Shown in pieces: positions 41,734-55,600 of a stretch of 64,000 nt of DNA. The notes below the pieces were generated by a model. The model was not told where the DNA came from. It saw only the letters and a list, made by a program, of their open reading frames with translations, and did not search any database. Where the stretch lies: NCBI GenBank assembly GCA_017506865.1, contig JAFCMP010000379.1:558001-622000 (forward strand). Reading direction: 5' to 3'. The translations under genes and the position numbers were made by a program. The first letter of the stretch is position 1, and each line of letters opens with the position of its first letter. Origin of the DNA: Tribonema minus (Eukaryota; Sar; Xanthophyceae; Tribonematales; Tribonemataceae).

Positions 41734-44700
41734 CTACTTGGACTTCTTGAAGTTCTCCGCCCCCTGCAGCACCTTGGTGGACACAATGATGTCGCCTTCC
41801 TTGACATCCTACAGCACGGCGCAAGGGATGACATCAGCCAAATGTTGCAAGTGAGGTCACAAGAGAACGTGTACCAAGCACCATCAAGAGTGATGCAGGT
41901 GACACAGAGTGCAGCAAAGAGGTCAAAAGGTCTACGGTGTACTGCACACGATGATGCTAGACAAGCACATGAAATCCTGCGCTGGAACTTGCAAGTTCTT
42001 GCCAGGTATTGCTACATCGGTAGTGCAACAAGAACATATGGTAAATGGATCATGACTGGCGGTTGTCTTACAACAATACCTAAAGCAATAGCACTGCGGA
42101 TAGCACGAATGACCATGAGGGCTACAAACGTACATTGCCCAGCAGTTCAAGTAAGCTTTCGCTTCATGTTGAACTTACACAATGCCTACAGTATGTCATC
42201 AGCAATTGAGGCTGCCTAATTAGAGCATCAGGAATGGATGTTCTTTCTGGAGTATCAGACATGCTCCACAGTGTCATCTCACAAAGATTTGCATCTATCA
42301 GCCAACAAATCAGCGGGGCATGGCATGGCACTAACCTTGAGCAGCTCTGCATTCTTGACTGTGTACCCGAACTCCGTGTACCGGCCGTCCAGGAGGTTCT
42401 TGCCTGTAGAAAATATCATGTTTAAGCAAGTGCAGCAGCGGGTCATACCACTGCAGTTGCAGAACAAGCTAGTGGTACAGAAGCGGCACACACTGAAGGG
42501 GCATGATTTCACAACATTGCTAACATTAAAAGCCTGGAGTACAAAGGGCCACATCATGTGGCCACACATCGCAAGCACCTCGCTATCATGCTGCGTTTGG
42601 AAGTACTGTCTTTAGCATGTCGCGGAAGATACAATAGAGTTCAGCCTACCAAGCAATATGCACCACTTTTGCTATGATGCCTGAATGAAACATCTTGCAC
42701 GATGCTCAGCAAGCGCAGCACTGCTGATTGCTGCCACCATGGATGTGCGAATTGACAAGACTGCAGACTGAAAGCTGACAAGTCAAGATCTGTTGCTTGC
42801 CAATCCTCTCGGCAAGCGTCATAAGGCAAATCTGGTCTGGCGATCATGTTCAGCCCCACTGAGTGGACAACATGCCAGACTACACGACTCCAAGCAGATG
42901 AGCGCGCCATTGCGTAATGTTGAGCAACGGTATTAAGAAGATATTCTGATTGCCTCTCACACATGTGTTGCACAACATTGCACACCACCGAGATGAGCCC
43001 TCCTGCGCAACGCTCGGTGACTGACCTGCAGGCGTGAGGTCACTCTCAAATAACAGCCAGAAGAACTGCAAGGGAAGACACCAAAGCACCGCACAAACAC
43101 AATAGCAGCTGGATGAGAAAAGTGCAATAGCAGGTATGAATACTCAGCAGTTGAGCGCATTAAGCAGCAGTGTGTGTTGGGGACACCGCATGCAGGGCTG
43201 CATGATAAGAGTGCTTGACGTATGCGTCATGTAGCGACATGATACCGCTACAAATTGTAGGTGATACACGCTGAGCTCCGACCAAGTCAACACGAACATG
43301 CCAGATGCCAAAGAAGTATTGACTTGTGCAAACATGGCGCTTCATCATCAGGCAGTGCAGCTACAGGCTGAGATTGTGTCAGCACACTGTGAACTGTCAA
43401 CAGCAGGACCGAATGCAGCCACAGCCCCTGCACAGATCCAGCTGGCAAGAGCGCTCATGGCACACCACACAACAAGCCCCATACAGAGTGGTATGTGAAA
43501 AGCAAAGTCTGACGTGTTGACAACATGCATGGTCGTCAACATTTCATGCCCAATCGCTGACCTGGCTGCTTGCGCTGTCTGCTTCAAACTCTGTGCGAGC
43601 CATGCCCAGAGCACCATACGCCTGGAAAGGCAGAATTGTGGAGGCGTATCTGCGCAGCACAGACCACAACACAACAAGCGGTGTTGAGGGCAGGCAAGTG
43701 TCATGGCGTAGCTTAGCAAGATTTTGGCCACGAATGACAAAACGCCATTGTGAAAACATGCAGCGCCATGTCAGAAATGGCCAGCACAAAGCTCACAGTC
43801 CTAGCACACAACATAGTTTGTCGGACAAGAGCAGCTCCGCAGGTCACAAAAGCACAAGCTCTTGCCAGCAGACCTGTGACAACATTGCAACATTTGCGAT
43901 GGCGCGACAACAAAGCAGGTCATACATGAGAGTCTAATGTTGTCTATGGGCCATGTTCTCGACAGTTCAGCTTGTACCCAGCGTTCCAGCAAGCTGCACC
44001 AGCTTTCACTAAAGGCGTGAATACTGCCCCTCTAGCAAATGGGCTGCAACAGATGGCTGGCATGTAGTTGAACTCACCCCCTGCTGTCGTCTTCGGTGGT
44101 GAGAGAGTACATGGGGTACTTGTCGCCGCTCACAAAGATTTCCAGCGGCACAATGCGGTCCTCATAGCCGTGCTGCAGGCGGCAGACAAGTCGGCAGCAG
44201 CAAATGAGAGAAAGTGACAGCAGAAAAGAAGGCACAAAAAGACACCTGCAAAGCAAATACTTCGAAGTATGTGAGGTTGCAAGGGGCACTTTCATACAGT
44301 TCAACAGCGACACATTAGAAGTACTTCGAAGTAATTAAATACATAATCTATTGTGAACAATGGAACACAACCGTCTGAGTCGGCCGCAACTCAATGTCAG
44401 CCATGTTGCAAGTGAAGCGTACCTTGGTGCCTTCTGGGTCGGGGTCGCCTGTCTGTACCACAAAGCCGTCTGACCTGTAATCATGAGTGTGTATGGGCGA
44501 GACACAGGCAGGAGTGTCAGCAGTGCGTGAGCCAACATATAGTCTAGGTCTTCATATTTACTTCAATACGACACTGCAGGGAACGCCACAGGCAGCAGAC
44601 ACTTCTTCACTGCAGTGCAGCTGTACCACTTTTCAAATTCATGCATCCAGCAAAAGCTCAGACGACAGGACTACAGCAATCAGGGCCAATGTAACGCAAG

Positions 44701-47700
44701 AGATGGAGGAATTGAACAACGGCAGCACACTTGCTCCAAGACTCATAACCATAGAAGGTTCTTCTATTTTAACAATCTTAAAAGCAGCACCAGCTGAGAG
44801 CCATGACTGGTCAAGGTGAGGAACAAGGGCGAGCTATGCAGATTGTGCGACTGCGTACTTCTGCTCCTTGATAACATATGCTGCCTTCCTGCTTTGTCTA
44901 CGTGTTGCGTCAGACACACACGTGAGCTTGCCGTGCTCTGCTTCGAAAGGCGTAATTAAATGGGTTTCACCAATCGACTTGGCAGCCTTGCTGCAGTGGC
45001 CGTTGAAATGTCTGCAGCCTCACTGGTGCACATATGCACATCTACGCCTACATCTACACACTGTCACCTAAAGGGCGTGTCCTTCGCGACAGATGGGCAC
45101 TGTACACACTCAAAGCTGTTGCTAAAGCGGTCATGGCAGTGACACTACACTCACCTGGTGATTGCAAGTCCCTTGTAGAAGCCCTTCTGGACCAGATCCA
45201 AGAAGCATCCCGCTGTGATGGGAGCGTTGTACCCATCAATCACCATCACCTGCACAATGTGCGCATCATGCAGCAGCGGCACTATGTGATGAAACTCACG
45301 GTAATGGTAAGAGCACAGAAGTGGCCACAAGTAGACCAAGTCTGTGGAGGCCATGATTCCTGGTGATACAAAAAAAGCTAAGGTGCACCAGGTCTGCACT
45401 TAACAACTACACAAGCTGCCGCAGCAAGATGGCACACCACACCACACCGCACGTACGCCAAGCCGACGATGACCAGCAGATTAGAGCATCTTCAGACAAT
45501 ATCAGTCGGCACACAGTAACGCCCACTGGCTGGATCATCAAGTGTAATAGCGGCTTATATAGAGTCCTTATTGGGCGACTGCTGCTGAATACATGTTTAG
45601 TTGCCAATTACCAATGGCTTCCTCACAACAACACAATCACTAGAGTGGATCCAACAGTGAAAAGGACGATCTACCTGATGTGTCAAGGTAATGAAGACCC
45701 ACCAGTGGTGTATAAGGAGGCAGCATCTGTTGCATGCTGCCGTTGATTTGGTGACTCTCTGATTGGGCGATTCTTATGCTGGCATTGATTTGGTGACTCC
45801 TCGATTGGGCAATCCTTACGCATGTGGATGGTTTTCTACAAAAGAATCACCGTACTTGACAAATGTGCACACAACATAGCCTGTTGACCATGATGCTGCA
45901 GCGAGAGATTGGTATCAAATACAAGGTTGCTGTTGCACCTTCATGTCAGCACACTCACAACTTCCTTAATAAGAAAGTTGAACCCTCAATGCGGTACAAA
46001 GTCCGGGCTCTCCAACGTCTTATGTATCGTCTAATTCTAAGAGAAGTTTGTAGCTGATGCTGAGCTGTTGCCTTAGGTTTAGCTTAAATGTAGGTCATAC
46101 TTTATGACGTCCACACTGCAGGTCCTGAATACTCCTGACATATCATTTGCACACCGCCGCTCAGCTGCAAGCACCACTGTGAGTGGGTCGCAGACTACAC
46201 TCAAGGCAAAGGTTCAGACCAGCTTTGGTGTTCAACCATCTTTGCCCCCTGCCTTGCAGCAGCATGAGTCGGTGCAGCGCTTCACAGTACCCGGCATAGC
46301 ACAAATTTCCTGCAAGCCTTTGAATCAAAAGTGCCCAACTCACCAGCTTTGCCTGGTCGTACAGGGTCCCCTCAACATCAAACTTGTCCCCCTTGGTGGG
46401 CTTCTCCAACACAAACTCCACAGTGGCGCGCCCCAGCAACCGCGGCAGCTTGTCAAACTCGCTGGGAATGTTGGCCTCCAGCTCCTTTACATAGTCCGCC
46501 GGCACCATAAGCTCCTGCAGGCTGCCCACGGCATCGGCCACCTCCTCCTGAGCTGCGTACGCATCGTCGAGCTTGATGCGCTCCGCCACCGTGCCCGTGC
46601 CCTCCTTGCTTTTGAGTATGGCCTCCAGCGGCGTGAGCTTGTCCAGAATTGTCTGCAGCAACTGCTCCCCCTTCGCCTGAGAAGATATGATGATGAGACA
46701 AAGTGTCGCACAAAAGAAAAATGAAAGCTGCCCCTACTTTATAGCGAGCAGGCATCACAACAAAATACCGGGGTCATGTTGGTTCTTGCATCACGTGTGC
46801 TTGATGTGTTTTGCAAAAAAGGACACATGTTCGTACACATCTGAAGGTAGTTTATACGGTGCACAGCGATGTGCAGACTGACGATGCGCTGGAACACACA
46901 TCGACATTGAGGTGCAATGTATTATGCACACAGCAGGGTAGGCTGGTACATACCCTCACCTTCTCGGTCGGCCTCACAGCCGCCAGCAGATCCTTCCGCT
47001 TCTTGCTCACAATGCCACCTGCTTGCTTGCAATCGTTGAGCGCACGAGACCAGTCCTGCAAACACCAACACAACACATGTGGTCATTCATGCAAGCACAA
47101 TGAGCAGTCATGATGTTGAACATAATTTGTAACGCGCACCAGTGCAGCTCAACGTTGAACTTGAAGAAAGGTGAAGAAATTTCAAGTAGGCATTCAGCTT
47201 GCCGTCATAAAACAGCATCAAGTGTGTGCCAGTTGCTGCTATCTTTGCCTCGTGCCATCAGCATCGCCATGTCATTACATATCACATACAATCTTCAACA
47301 CCAACAAGACGCCAATCATGTGAGGACGTGACAACCTCTGCATCCAGGATTTCATCATTTTCAAACGCATCAAAACAGCAGGACACACCCTGTCAGCTTC
47401 TCTCCCAAAGCTCTTCGTGTTTTGATGTGCAGCTTTGTTGTCAAATTCAACAAGACCGCATCTTCAATAGCCCTACGTCATTTCACCTCACAAGCTGGCA
47501 GAGCGCAAGAGCGTACCTTGCGGTATGTGTCGTACTTCACACTGTCAATGGCTTCCTGCAGATCAAACACGGGCTTGCAGTTGATTGGAAGCCCTGCATT
47601 TCTCAGGATGCAAGCAAAGGTCTGGCTTTAGTCACAATGAACATGTGTTGCATGTGTTGCCAGATGTTGAACATCGTGGAATTAACGAAGTCAGTCCATT

Positions 47701-48593
47701 CCTGAAGTATTTGGCAACGCAAGTAAAATGAGGTTGCCTGGGTCACAGCATGCAACAGGAAGATATCAGGAACAAGATCAGCTCCAGCGACAAAAGCAAC
47801 TCAGCAGTGACGTAAAATGGGATTTGGTGAGGGGTGAGCCCCCTGTGAACAAGCGCAAAACTTCTTATGAGTGCAATGACACAGTTTTTTTCTTCTCATC
47901 CATGAAGCGCATGCTGCTGATATTGTCAATCCTTGTTGGGCACAAGGTACAAGACAGATTCGGGTTACATCATTGTGGTGTACACACAAAACACACGTAA
48001 AGCACGCTGCAACAGCGAGGCCTACCTTGGCGCAGCAGTGATTGAGGATCCTTGTTCACTCTGGATCCACTGCCGGTGTTGCTCGGGCCACGCCCACCTG
48101 CGGCAATGAAGCATACACAAACATGCATCAAAACGATGACGATCAGGCTAGGTGCAATCAAGTCTGTAGTAATCGACTGCAACATGAACCATAGGTTTAG
48201 TGAGCTGGCTGTTTGAGAGAGCTGCAGTTGAACTCACTTGCTGCCTGGGCTTCGCCTGGGGCCAGCACCGTACTGCCGGCCACGCTCAGCGCCGCTGCAA
48301 CGACACCGCTGTGGAAATCCGCTGCAAAGGTAAGAAGACACACACAAAAAGATTTAGGATCAAGTTTGCGGTGCCTCCACCAACATGCATGCTGAAAGGG
48401 GGCAAGCTCGTGCCGGTTGCGACTGACCTCTAGACAGCTCAGAGCCATTGGGTTGCTCTGCCGACATGCATACTGTCGACATGCGACCACGCGAATATCC
48501 ACTGCAACTTGCAGTGTAGAACGCGGTGCCTCGCTGAATGCACAGCGCCGCCAACAGGACGGAGAGCGGTGCGTAGGCACTTCTGGAGGTCAT
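41734..48593 (-). CDS. CYP38: Thylakoid-lumen cyclophilin-type PPIase, CYP38/TLP40 family (13 exons)
   Basis: Coding exons (minus): 48593-48428, 48321-48238, 48097-48026, 47593-47517, 47055-46960, 46676-46344, 45249-45155, 44474-44423, 44172-44078, 43649-43562, 43065-43026, 42403-42336, 41808-41734. All phases agree, giving 446 residues, close to plant CYP38. Exons 1-2 encode a chloroplast transit peptide and a lumen-targeting hydrophobic stretch ending in an AQAA-type cleavage site. Family landmarks: [24 protein letters not shown], a helical bundle, [13 protein letters not shown], then the cyclophilin-like domain with [74 protein letters not shown] and [12 protein letters not shown]. In plants CYP38 helps photosystem II assembly and stability in the lumen and has little isomerase activity. 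The divergent neighbour starts about 200 bp or more upstream. Confidence 0.93.
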
Positions 48594-48796
48594 TGCTGCA
48601 CGCTCTTTAGCCGATCAAGGAAAGCTGGTGTGCTGCTGCGCCAGCACAGACTTCGATGAAAAAAAAATCAGACATAGTGTTTCCACATCTGCGCTAATAG
48701 CGGGGGAAATCCCAAACTTCAAATCAAACAGCTGACGTGACGTGACCAGAACAGGACACCAGAGACATCTCTAGTACACGTGCGAGCACCGCAGGT
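48594..48796. promoter_or_regulatory. Probable divergent promoter region
   Basis: About 200 bp between the CYP38 start codon and the first plus-strand open sequence of the next gene. It includes an A-rich GATGAAAAAAAAATCAG stretch near 48655. No TATA box or defined element can be named with confidence. Confidence 0.35.
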
Positions 48797-49639
48797 GTGC
48801 CAGCATGTCGTAGCCTTGGCTATGGCAGTGTGGGCGGCGGGGATTTGTACAACTCCCCTCAGCTGTTGGAAGTCGAACCTCGACCGAAGCTGCAGAGGGG
48901 GAGAGCCGTCTACCGGGCCGGGTTCCTCAAATCGTGGGAGCTGATGCAGCCTGGACGCGCATCAGAACCTGCGACGGCGACCAACCACAGGCCCAAAATT
49001 GACTTGCTTGTTTTGTGCCGGCATCGCATCCGGTGTGTGCATGTGCCTGCAGCTGCGAATATTGATGCTTCGCTGTGCGGTGTTCTTGTCGCCATGCATG
49101 TTCATGTGGCGACTTTCTGCACCATGTGCTGTGGTGTGTGCTTGGTGCAAGTGTGGCTGCATGCTGCGTTTCACCTCGTTTCGAATGTGCGCTGCACAGG
49201 TTCAGCAACAGCCGCAGGCATCAGACATTGGGCCATGCGCCGCAAGGCAAGACTGATGGCGTTGACACTCCAATGCACCCCAGAGCTGCGAGCACTGTGC
49301 TTCGGTACCAGATTGCGTGAGATGTCAACATTTTGAATGCTTTCTTGTGCTGGTATACAGCATTGGGCGGTTAATTGGCAGCCACGCACGGGCATCGATG
49401 GCAGCCATGGTGGCGGGACATAATCCTAGTCATTGGCAAATATTTCAAGTCCTAGGTCTTGGGCTAGGTTAGGCTAAATTTGCCTCAGCCTCGCTTGAGT
49501 CAGGATGATATAGCAGCGGTGAGGCTGGTGGGGCTGGAACGGGATGGCTCTGATATACCGTGACTTCCATGTGGTCCAACGGGCGTCAACACACACAGTG
49601 GAACCACATTAATAAGATTTGTCTGGTCTTTAACCCCAA

Positions 49640-49745
49640 CTAACCTGGCCCTAACCATAAAACTACCCCTAACCCTAACCAAAACCCCTACCCTAACATG
49701 ACCCTGACCTGACCCTACTCCTACCCCTGACCCTAACCCTAGGTG
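49640..49745. repeat. Degenerate telomere-like repeat in intron/5' region
   Basis: Repeated CTAACCCTA, CCCTAACC and ACCCTGACC units over about 100 bp, ending CCCTAACCCTAGG. This is more decayed than the array at 52567. Confidence 0.75.
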
Positions 49746-49840
49746 AGTCATGCTTGGTTGAGACCGTGACATTAATCTGTTCGACATCACACTGGTGAGC
49801 TCATTCTTTCCCATGCACTGTGGCACCTCATTGCTTACAG

Positions 49841-52576
49841 GGATATCGTACAAAGCGGAGGGCAGCAGCGATGCCGAGGCTGTGGAACTCACGGCCAAGC
49901 CCGGGGACGTGCGGTCTTACACCGACGCCCTGCACCGCAGCCGGGACATTCTGCACTGTGTCCCAGGGAATCCCTATGCCCACGCCAACGCCACCGTCAT
50001 CGTCGAATCGATCAGCGTCGACACCGACAGCGGCTGCCCCAGCTCGGGGACAGAGCAGGTAGGATTGAATTGCGACATTCGGAACCCAAGTTCGGAAAAC
50101 GGGATCCAGCATAATCAAAACCATGTAGCACTAAGTGGCAGTTGGCGGAGTCGTGCCTGCGTTCGCTGCTGCATTTCAGCATCATGTTGAGGGTATTAGG
50201 TGAGGCACTAGTGTTGAAATTGGTAAGAATTGCATGTGAGCACTTTTCTAACTTCAATTCGGAGATGAGTGAACTGCTGTACTTGCTGAAGTTCACAGTT
50301 GAGGTTATGTTCGATGTCAGGTTCAACATGGTATATCTCAAGATACAGAGCGTAGAAAAAAAAATCTGACGGGCTTTAAATAATTATGAGCATGACTATT
50401 ACATCCGCATCATCACAATTGAGAGTAGTCGATTTGCAGAGTTCACACCTGTGGGTCCCGTTTTGAATTCGGGACCTGATTTTCGCAATTCAAACCTCAG
50501 GTGATCCGGGACCGGTGTGGATCTCGCCCCCAGCCAGCTCCAGCTCCAACGCTGCTGCAAGCTGTACCGCTGCCGGAGCTCAAGCACCAGATTGCACCTC
50601 CCTTTCGCGTCAACCGCTGCGGTACGTTCTCATGGCCTTTGCATGTGATGTGACCATACACTAGTTGCTGACAGTCAGAGATGCCCCGTTAACTGGTAGC
50701 ACCGGTACCCGTACCAGTTTTTGTACCAGTTTTAACCGGTAACTGGTTGCCGCTCGCTAACCGGTACGGGTAACTGCTCGCGTGAGGCAGCCCGTAAACA
50801 CGTACCGATGCTGTAGCTGATAACCGGCGCCACCAGTTAAAATGCAAGTAGACCGTTCAAATTCAGCAGCAGCGAATTTGTTCTTTTCGTGCCTTGAAGT
50901 TAGTTAGTTCAGCGGAGAGGTGTGCACAGGTCCCACGACACGACAGCTGCGCTAGTATGCTGCGGGCAAGGCTTTGAGCTGTGCGCACTATGCACTTGGG
51001 TCCATAACCTAGGATCCTCGAGCTCCTAACAAGCATATCTCCTGAAGCCTTTGTAGTTGTATGTACTGATTGTACGGGTGTACTACGTATGCTGTGCATA
51101 TGAGAAAGCATATGAGAAAAGCCCTGGCATCACTAGTAAAAAGCCTGGCATCACTAGTAAAAAACTGGTACCACACAGGTGAAAACCGGTCAGACCAGTT
51201 TTTACCGGTTTCACCAGTATACTGGTATGGGTTGTCAGAGCGCACCAATTAAACTGGTACTGGTAGCTGCTGGTACCAGTTATTGAGTACTGGTGCCGGT
51301 ACCGGTTAATTTTCTTCTCGCGCTACGCGCGACTGGTGCGATGTTGGCAGTACGGGGCATCTCTGCGGACAGTCACTGTGTTGTGAAGATTGCCAACATG
51401 CCATTCAACAGCACAATGATGGCAATGTAACACCATCCACAGCGACTGCTGCCAGACCTCATGTTCAACGTGGTTATCGCTCAGTCGAGTCTTGCTGACA
51501 CACTGTCAGATCCAGTGTAACAGTTGTGGTTGGTTGCAGAAGGAGCTTGTTGCACCTTTCGCTGCCGCCAGTTGTGTGTCTGATCGCGCCTACATGCGCT
51601 GATCACACTTTTTCAGGACAAGGAAGTTCAGGGGTGTACTAGGCGCTTGAATGACGGCACATGCTCTGCAGACATGCCATTGTTCGGAAAGTTTATTCTG
51701 AAGCAGTACTTTGCACATGCATGACATCATGTGGCCTTTATGTAGTAGCAATACCCTTGCCTGTCACTGGCTACATCGCCCACCACAGTCTAACATCTGG
51801 TGTTGGTGTCAATGCGTACATGCTATGCTTTGTGGTCCAAGTCTCTAAGACTTGTGCCCGTCACGCGTGTCGTTGAATGCAGACTACCGCTTCGATGGTC
51901 TGCGGACACGCTCTGCAACATCCGCTGAGGAGGCAAAGGACTGGGCCGCCAAGAACCGTCGCGTCGAGCTGGAGTCGGTCGAGGACGAGCATGGCTGGCT
52001 GGTTCTCCAGAACACGTCCGGCGAGATCCAGCTAGGTCAGGAGCTCATGGACGCGTTGCGCGTCAACATCAAAGGTCTGGTGTGGGCAGCGCCCTCGCTT
52101 TCAGGTAAACCATAATGATTGTACATTGTTGGAGTGTGTTGTGTGTCAGCCTCCTGTCAGTGACTAGCTGGAGTGAAAGCAAGAAGACGACTGGACACAC
52201 AGTGTATAACTAGTGCAGCAGCTGGTGCATGCACGCGCACGTGAACTGCTTGAAGCCAATGCGTGCCTTTGACATGGTCAGCTTGCTGAGCAGCTGCAGC
52301 AGCAGCAGCGGCGCTCAACGTGTGTAGCGTCTCATGGCGAGAGCCATCTTGAAGTTGACATCAGGGTCGCCAAAGGGGGCGCTGGGGTTCCCTGTGCTTT
52401 TGCTTGTCGCGCTCATTGTCAGAGTCGCTGCTCAAACACAAATGGACTGATGCCTGCTGCTCTGCTCTCGGCCACCTCCTGCACAACAGCGAACGCTTGC
52501 CCATGCTGCGGCAGGGACGGGCTCGCAGACAACCCCGCCTGCAGCCACCACCGCCAACATGCGTCTTACCCTAACC

Positions 52577-52611
<35 letters not shown>

Positions 52612-55600
52612 GGGGGGGAGGCAAGGAGCACGGCCTTCGAGGAGCACGGCCTTTTCCCCAAGCTCCTTGAGCAACCCGCACGCCCACAGCTGCTGCTCCT
52701 GCGTTGTAGTGTGGCCAGGGCGGTCACTGGCCGTCACCTTGTCGCCCACCGCTGAAAAGTGCACGGCAGCTTTCTTAGTGTCGGCGACAACAATCGCCTC
52801 GAGACGGAAGGCCGCGCTGCAGAGCGAGGCAAGCAAGTGACCCCGGCCAGTCCAAGTTTTGCATTCGTCGCTGGTGATTACAAATGCAACTGCCACATGC
52901 TACAAAATTGACACAGCTTATTATTACTAGTGTCGAAACGTATCAAGAGATCGCATAGCTCCTGGTATGTTTGCTGTTGGCTTGTGGGCGCGCTATCCAT
53001 ATCAAAGATCATGGTGGCAGCAAGCTGCAGCGGCGGAAACAAGGTGAGTGCTTTTGATAGCCATCGTCGAGCTTGTTGGCTAATTTAGGCGTACATGGCA
53101 AAGCGACATGCGATGAGTGCTTGTGTTCGTTTTGCAACTGAGGTGAGCCTTGCACGCCATTGGTGGTATAGTTGCAATTGGCGCGCTGGCGCTTATCATA
53201 CAAATGATTTGTGTTGGGGCGCCGCGGAGGCAGGCGGCGGCGGCACGGCGGCGGGGCGGCAGTGGCGGCACAGGAGCGCATGCTGTAGACTGACATATAT
53301 ATAGGCGCGGCAGCAAAGGGTGAGTTTGTTTGTGCGCCTGCGAGCTCACTGCCGAACACTGCGCTTGCCCCCTCTACTGCATGCCGCAGCAGTGACGCCA
53401 CAGGATTCAAAGCTTTGTGGTGCAGCAGTAACTGTTTCAGCATCATGATGGTGTTTGCGTCGGCGGAACACGTTGAGCTGCAGCTGCTCGAAACTATCGG
53501 CGTCTGCATGACACTCCAAAGCTGCCAATCTTGCGCTGAAGCACGTGCCGTCCTTTTTGCTGTTTCCAGGCACCGCTGGTGGCACCAAAACCCGGGACGC
53601 GGCGAGGGCGGCTGCACCTCCGGGCCTGAGCGGGACTGACCTGATGCTGGCAGGCGTGCCGTTCGCCAAGCCGGCAGACAAGCAGCGGGCGCTCGCCATG
53701 AGCCCGGAGGAGGTGGCTGCCACCAAGGCCAAGGCTAACCAGAAGCGGCCGAAGCGGTGGCAGCGGCAGAAGCGCGAGTGGCCGCACGGCGCGCGCGTGC
53801 GTGCGAAGGACCTTGCGGCCCTGCGCAAATTCGTCGAGAGGGACAAGTGCATGCACCACCCCAACATGCAGCTCACACTCATGAGGTACGGAGTGAATAC
53901 GTATTGGTTGCTCGCACACACGTTCCCTGACGTATAGACATCTCCTTGAGAAGTACTCCCACATATCCATGCTTCAGGTATAGATATATGCGGGCCCGAA
54001 CCCGATGCATGCTCCAGGTATAAATATATGCACATGTGCGAGTTTGAATCCGGTGCACAGCTCACGCGCACGAGGTACGGACAGGACTACATGCACGTCC
54101 TCTGAGGTTGTACAACGTGCGGAAGGGGAACTGATGCATGTCCTGTGAGGTTATTCCTCATCATCAATTCTCACTGAGGGCGCGAAACAGTCGAGACCGT
54201 TGAAGTCAAGCTTGCTCTTTGGTGTGGTCGTCTTCTTGTGACAAAGTATTTAAAGTTTTATAGTATTGAAGTTTGAGTTCAAGTTAATTGGTATTCATTA
54301 CTGCGGCTGGCCGCCAAGTGCTTGCTGTCATCTGTGCCGCCTGCGCACAGCAGTCCACACACCCTGTTGCTGCTCACCGCCATCGGCGCACTGCCAGCTG
54401 TACGTGCTGCAGCTGGCTGCCTCCAGCGCCCCGCTGCCTGCTGCCATCTGCGCCCACCGCTGCTGCTCTCACGGCCACTCGCACGGGCCGTTGCGCGTTG
54501 CCACCGGCCCGGCGTCCGCCTCACGATCATCTGCCACCGCCGCTCGCTGCCACAGAGCGCTGGGGGAGGCAAGGAGCACGGCCTTCGAGGAGCACGGCCT
54601 TTTCCCCAAGCTCCTTGAGCAACCCGCACGCCCACAGCTGCTGCTCCTGCGTTGTAGTGTGGCCAGGGCGGTCACTGGCCGTCACCTTGTCGCCCACCGC
54701 TGAAAAGTGCACGGCAGCTTTCTTAGTGTCGGCGACAACAATCGCCTCGAGACGGAAGGCCGTGCTGCAGAGCGAGGCAAGCAAGTGACCCCGGCCAGTC
54801 CAAGTTTTGCATTCGTTGCTGGTGATTACAAATGCAACTGCCACATGATACAAAATTGACACAGCTTATTATTACTAGTGTCGAAACGTATCAAGAGATC
54901 GCATAGCTCCTGGTATGTTTGCTGTTGGCTTGTGGGCGCGCTATCCATATCAAAGATCATGGTGGCAGCAAGCTGCAGCGGCGGAAACAAGGTGAGTTCT
55001 TTTGATAGCCATCGTCGAGCTTGTTGGCTAATTTAGGCGTACATGGCAAAGCGACATGCGATGAGTGCTTGTGTTCGTTTTGCAACTGAGGTGAGCCTTG
55101 CACGCCATTGGTGGTATAGTTGCAATTGGCGCGCTGGCGCTTATCATACAAATGATTTGTGTTGGGGCGCCGCGGAGGCAGGCGGCGGCGGCACGGCGGC
55201 GGGGCGGCAGTGGCGGCACAGGAGCGCATGCTGTAGACTGACATATATATAGGCGCGGCGGCAAAGGGTGAGTTTGTTTGTGCGCCTGCGAGCTCACTGC
55301 CGAACACTGCGCTTGCCCCCTCTACTGCATGCCGCAGCAGTGACGCCACAGGATTCAAAGCTTTGTGGTGCAGCAGTAACTGTTTCAGCATCATGATGGT
55401 GTTTGCGTCGGCGGAACACGTTGAGCTGCAGCTGCTCGAAACTATCGGCGTCTGCAGGACACTCCAAAGCTGCCAATCTTGCGCTGAAGCACGTGCTGTC
55501 CTTTTTGCTGTTTCCAGGCACCGCTGGTGGCACCAAAACCCGGGACGCGGCGAGGGCGGCTGCACCTCCGGGCCTGAGCGGGACTGACCTGATGCTGGCA

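Noticed and set aside
44120..44340. Palindromic GAAGTACTTCGAAGTA-type strings as regulatory sites
   Set aside because: Two short AT-rich inverted motifs in a CYP38 intron, with no evidence of function.
47878..47948. Possible CYP38 exon reading [13 protein letters not shown] on the minus strand
   Set aside because: It looked like the PIDN motif, but no acceptor fits the phase and the exon at 47517-47593 ([16 protein letters not shown]) matches the family better and keeps the frame.
53009..54071. Long minus-strand frames opposite exon D
   Set aside because: They lie opposite a phase-consistent plus-strand exon and have biased composition; they are treated as shadows.
54173..54200. Calling a full LINE A relic in the tandem duplication
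   Set aside because: Only about 28 bp match (about 24 identical), the flank is not GTACA and no coding remnant follows; kept only as a weak tail resemblance.
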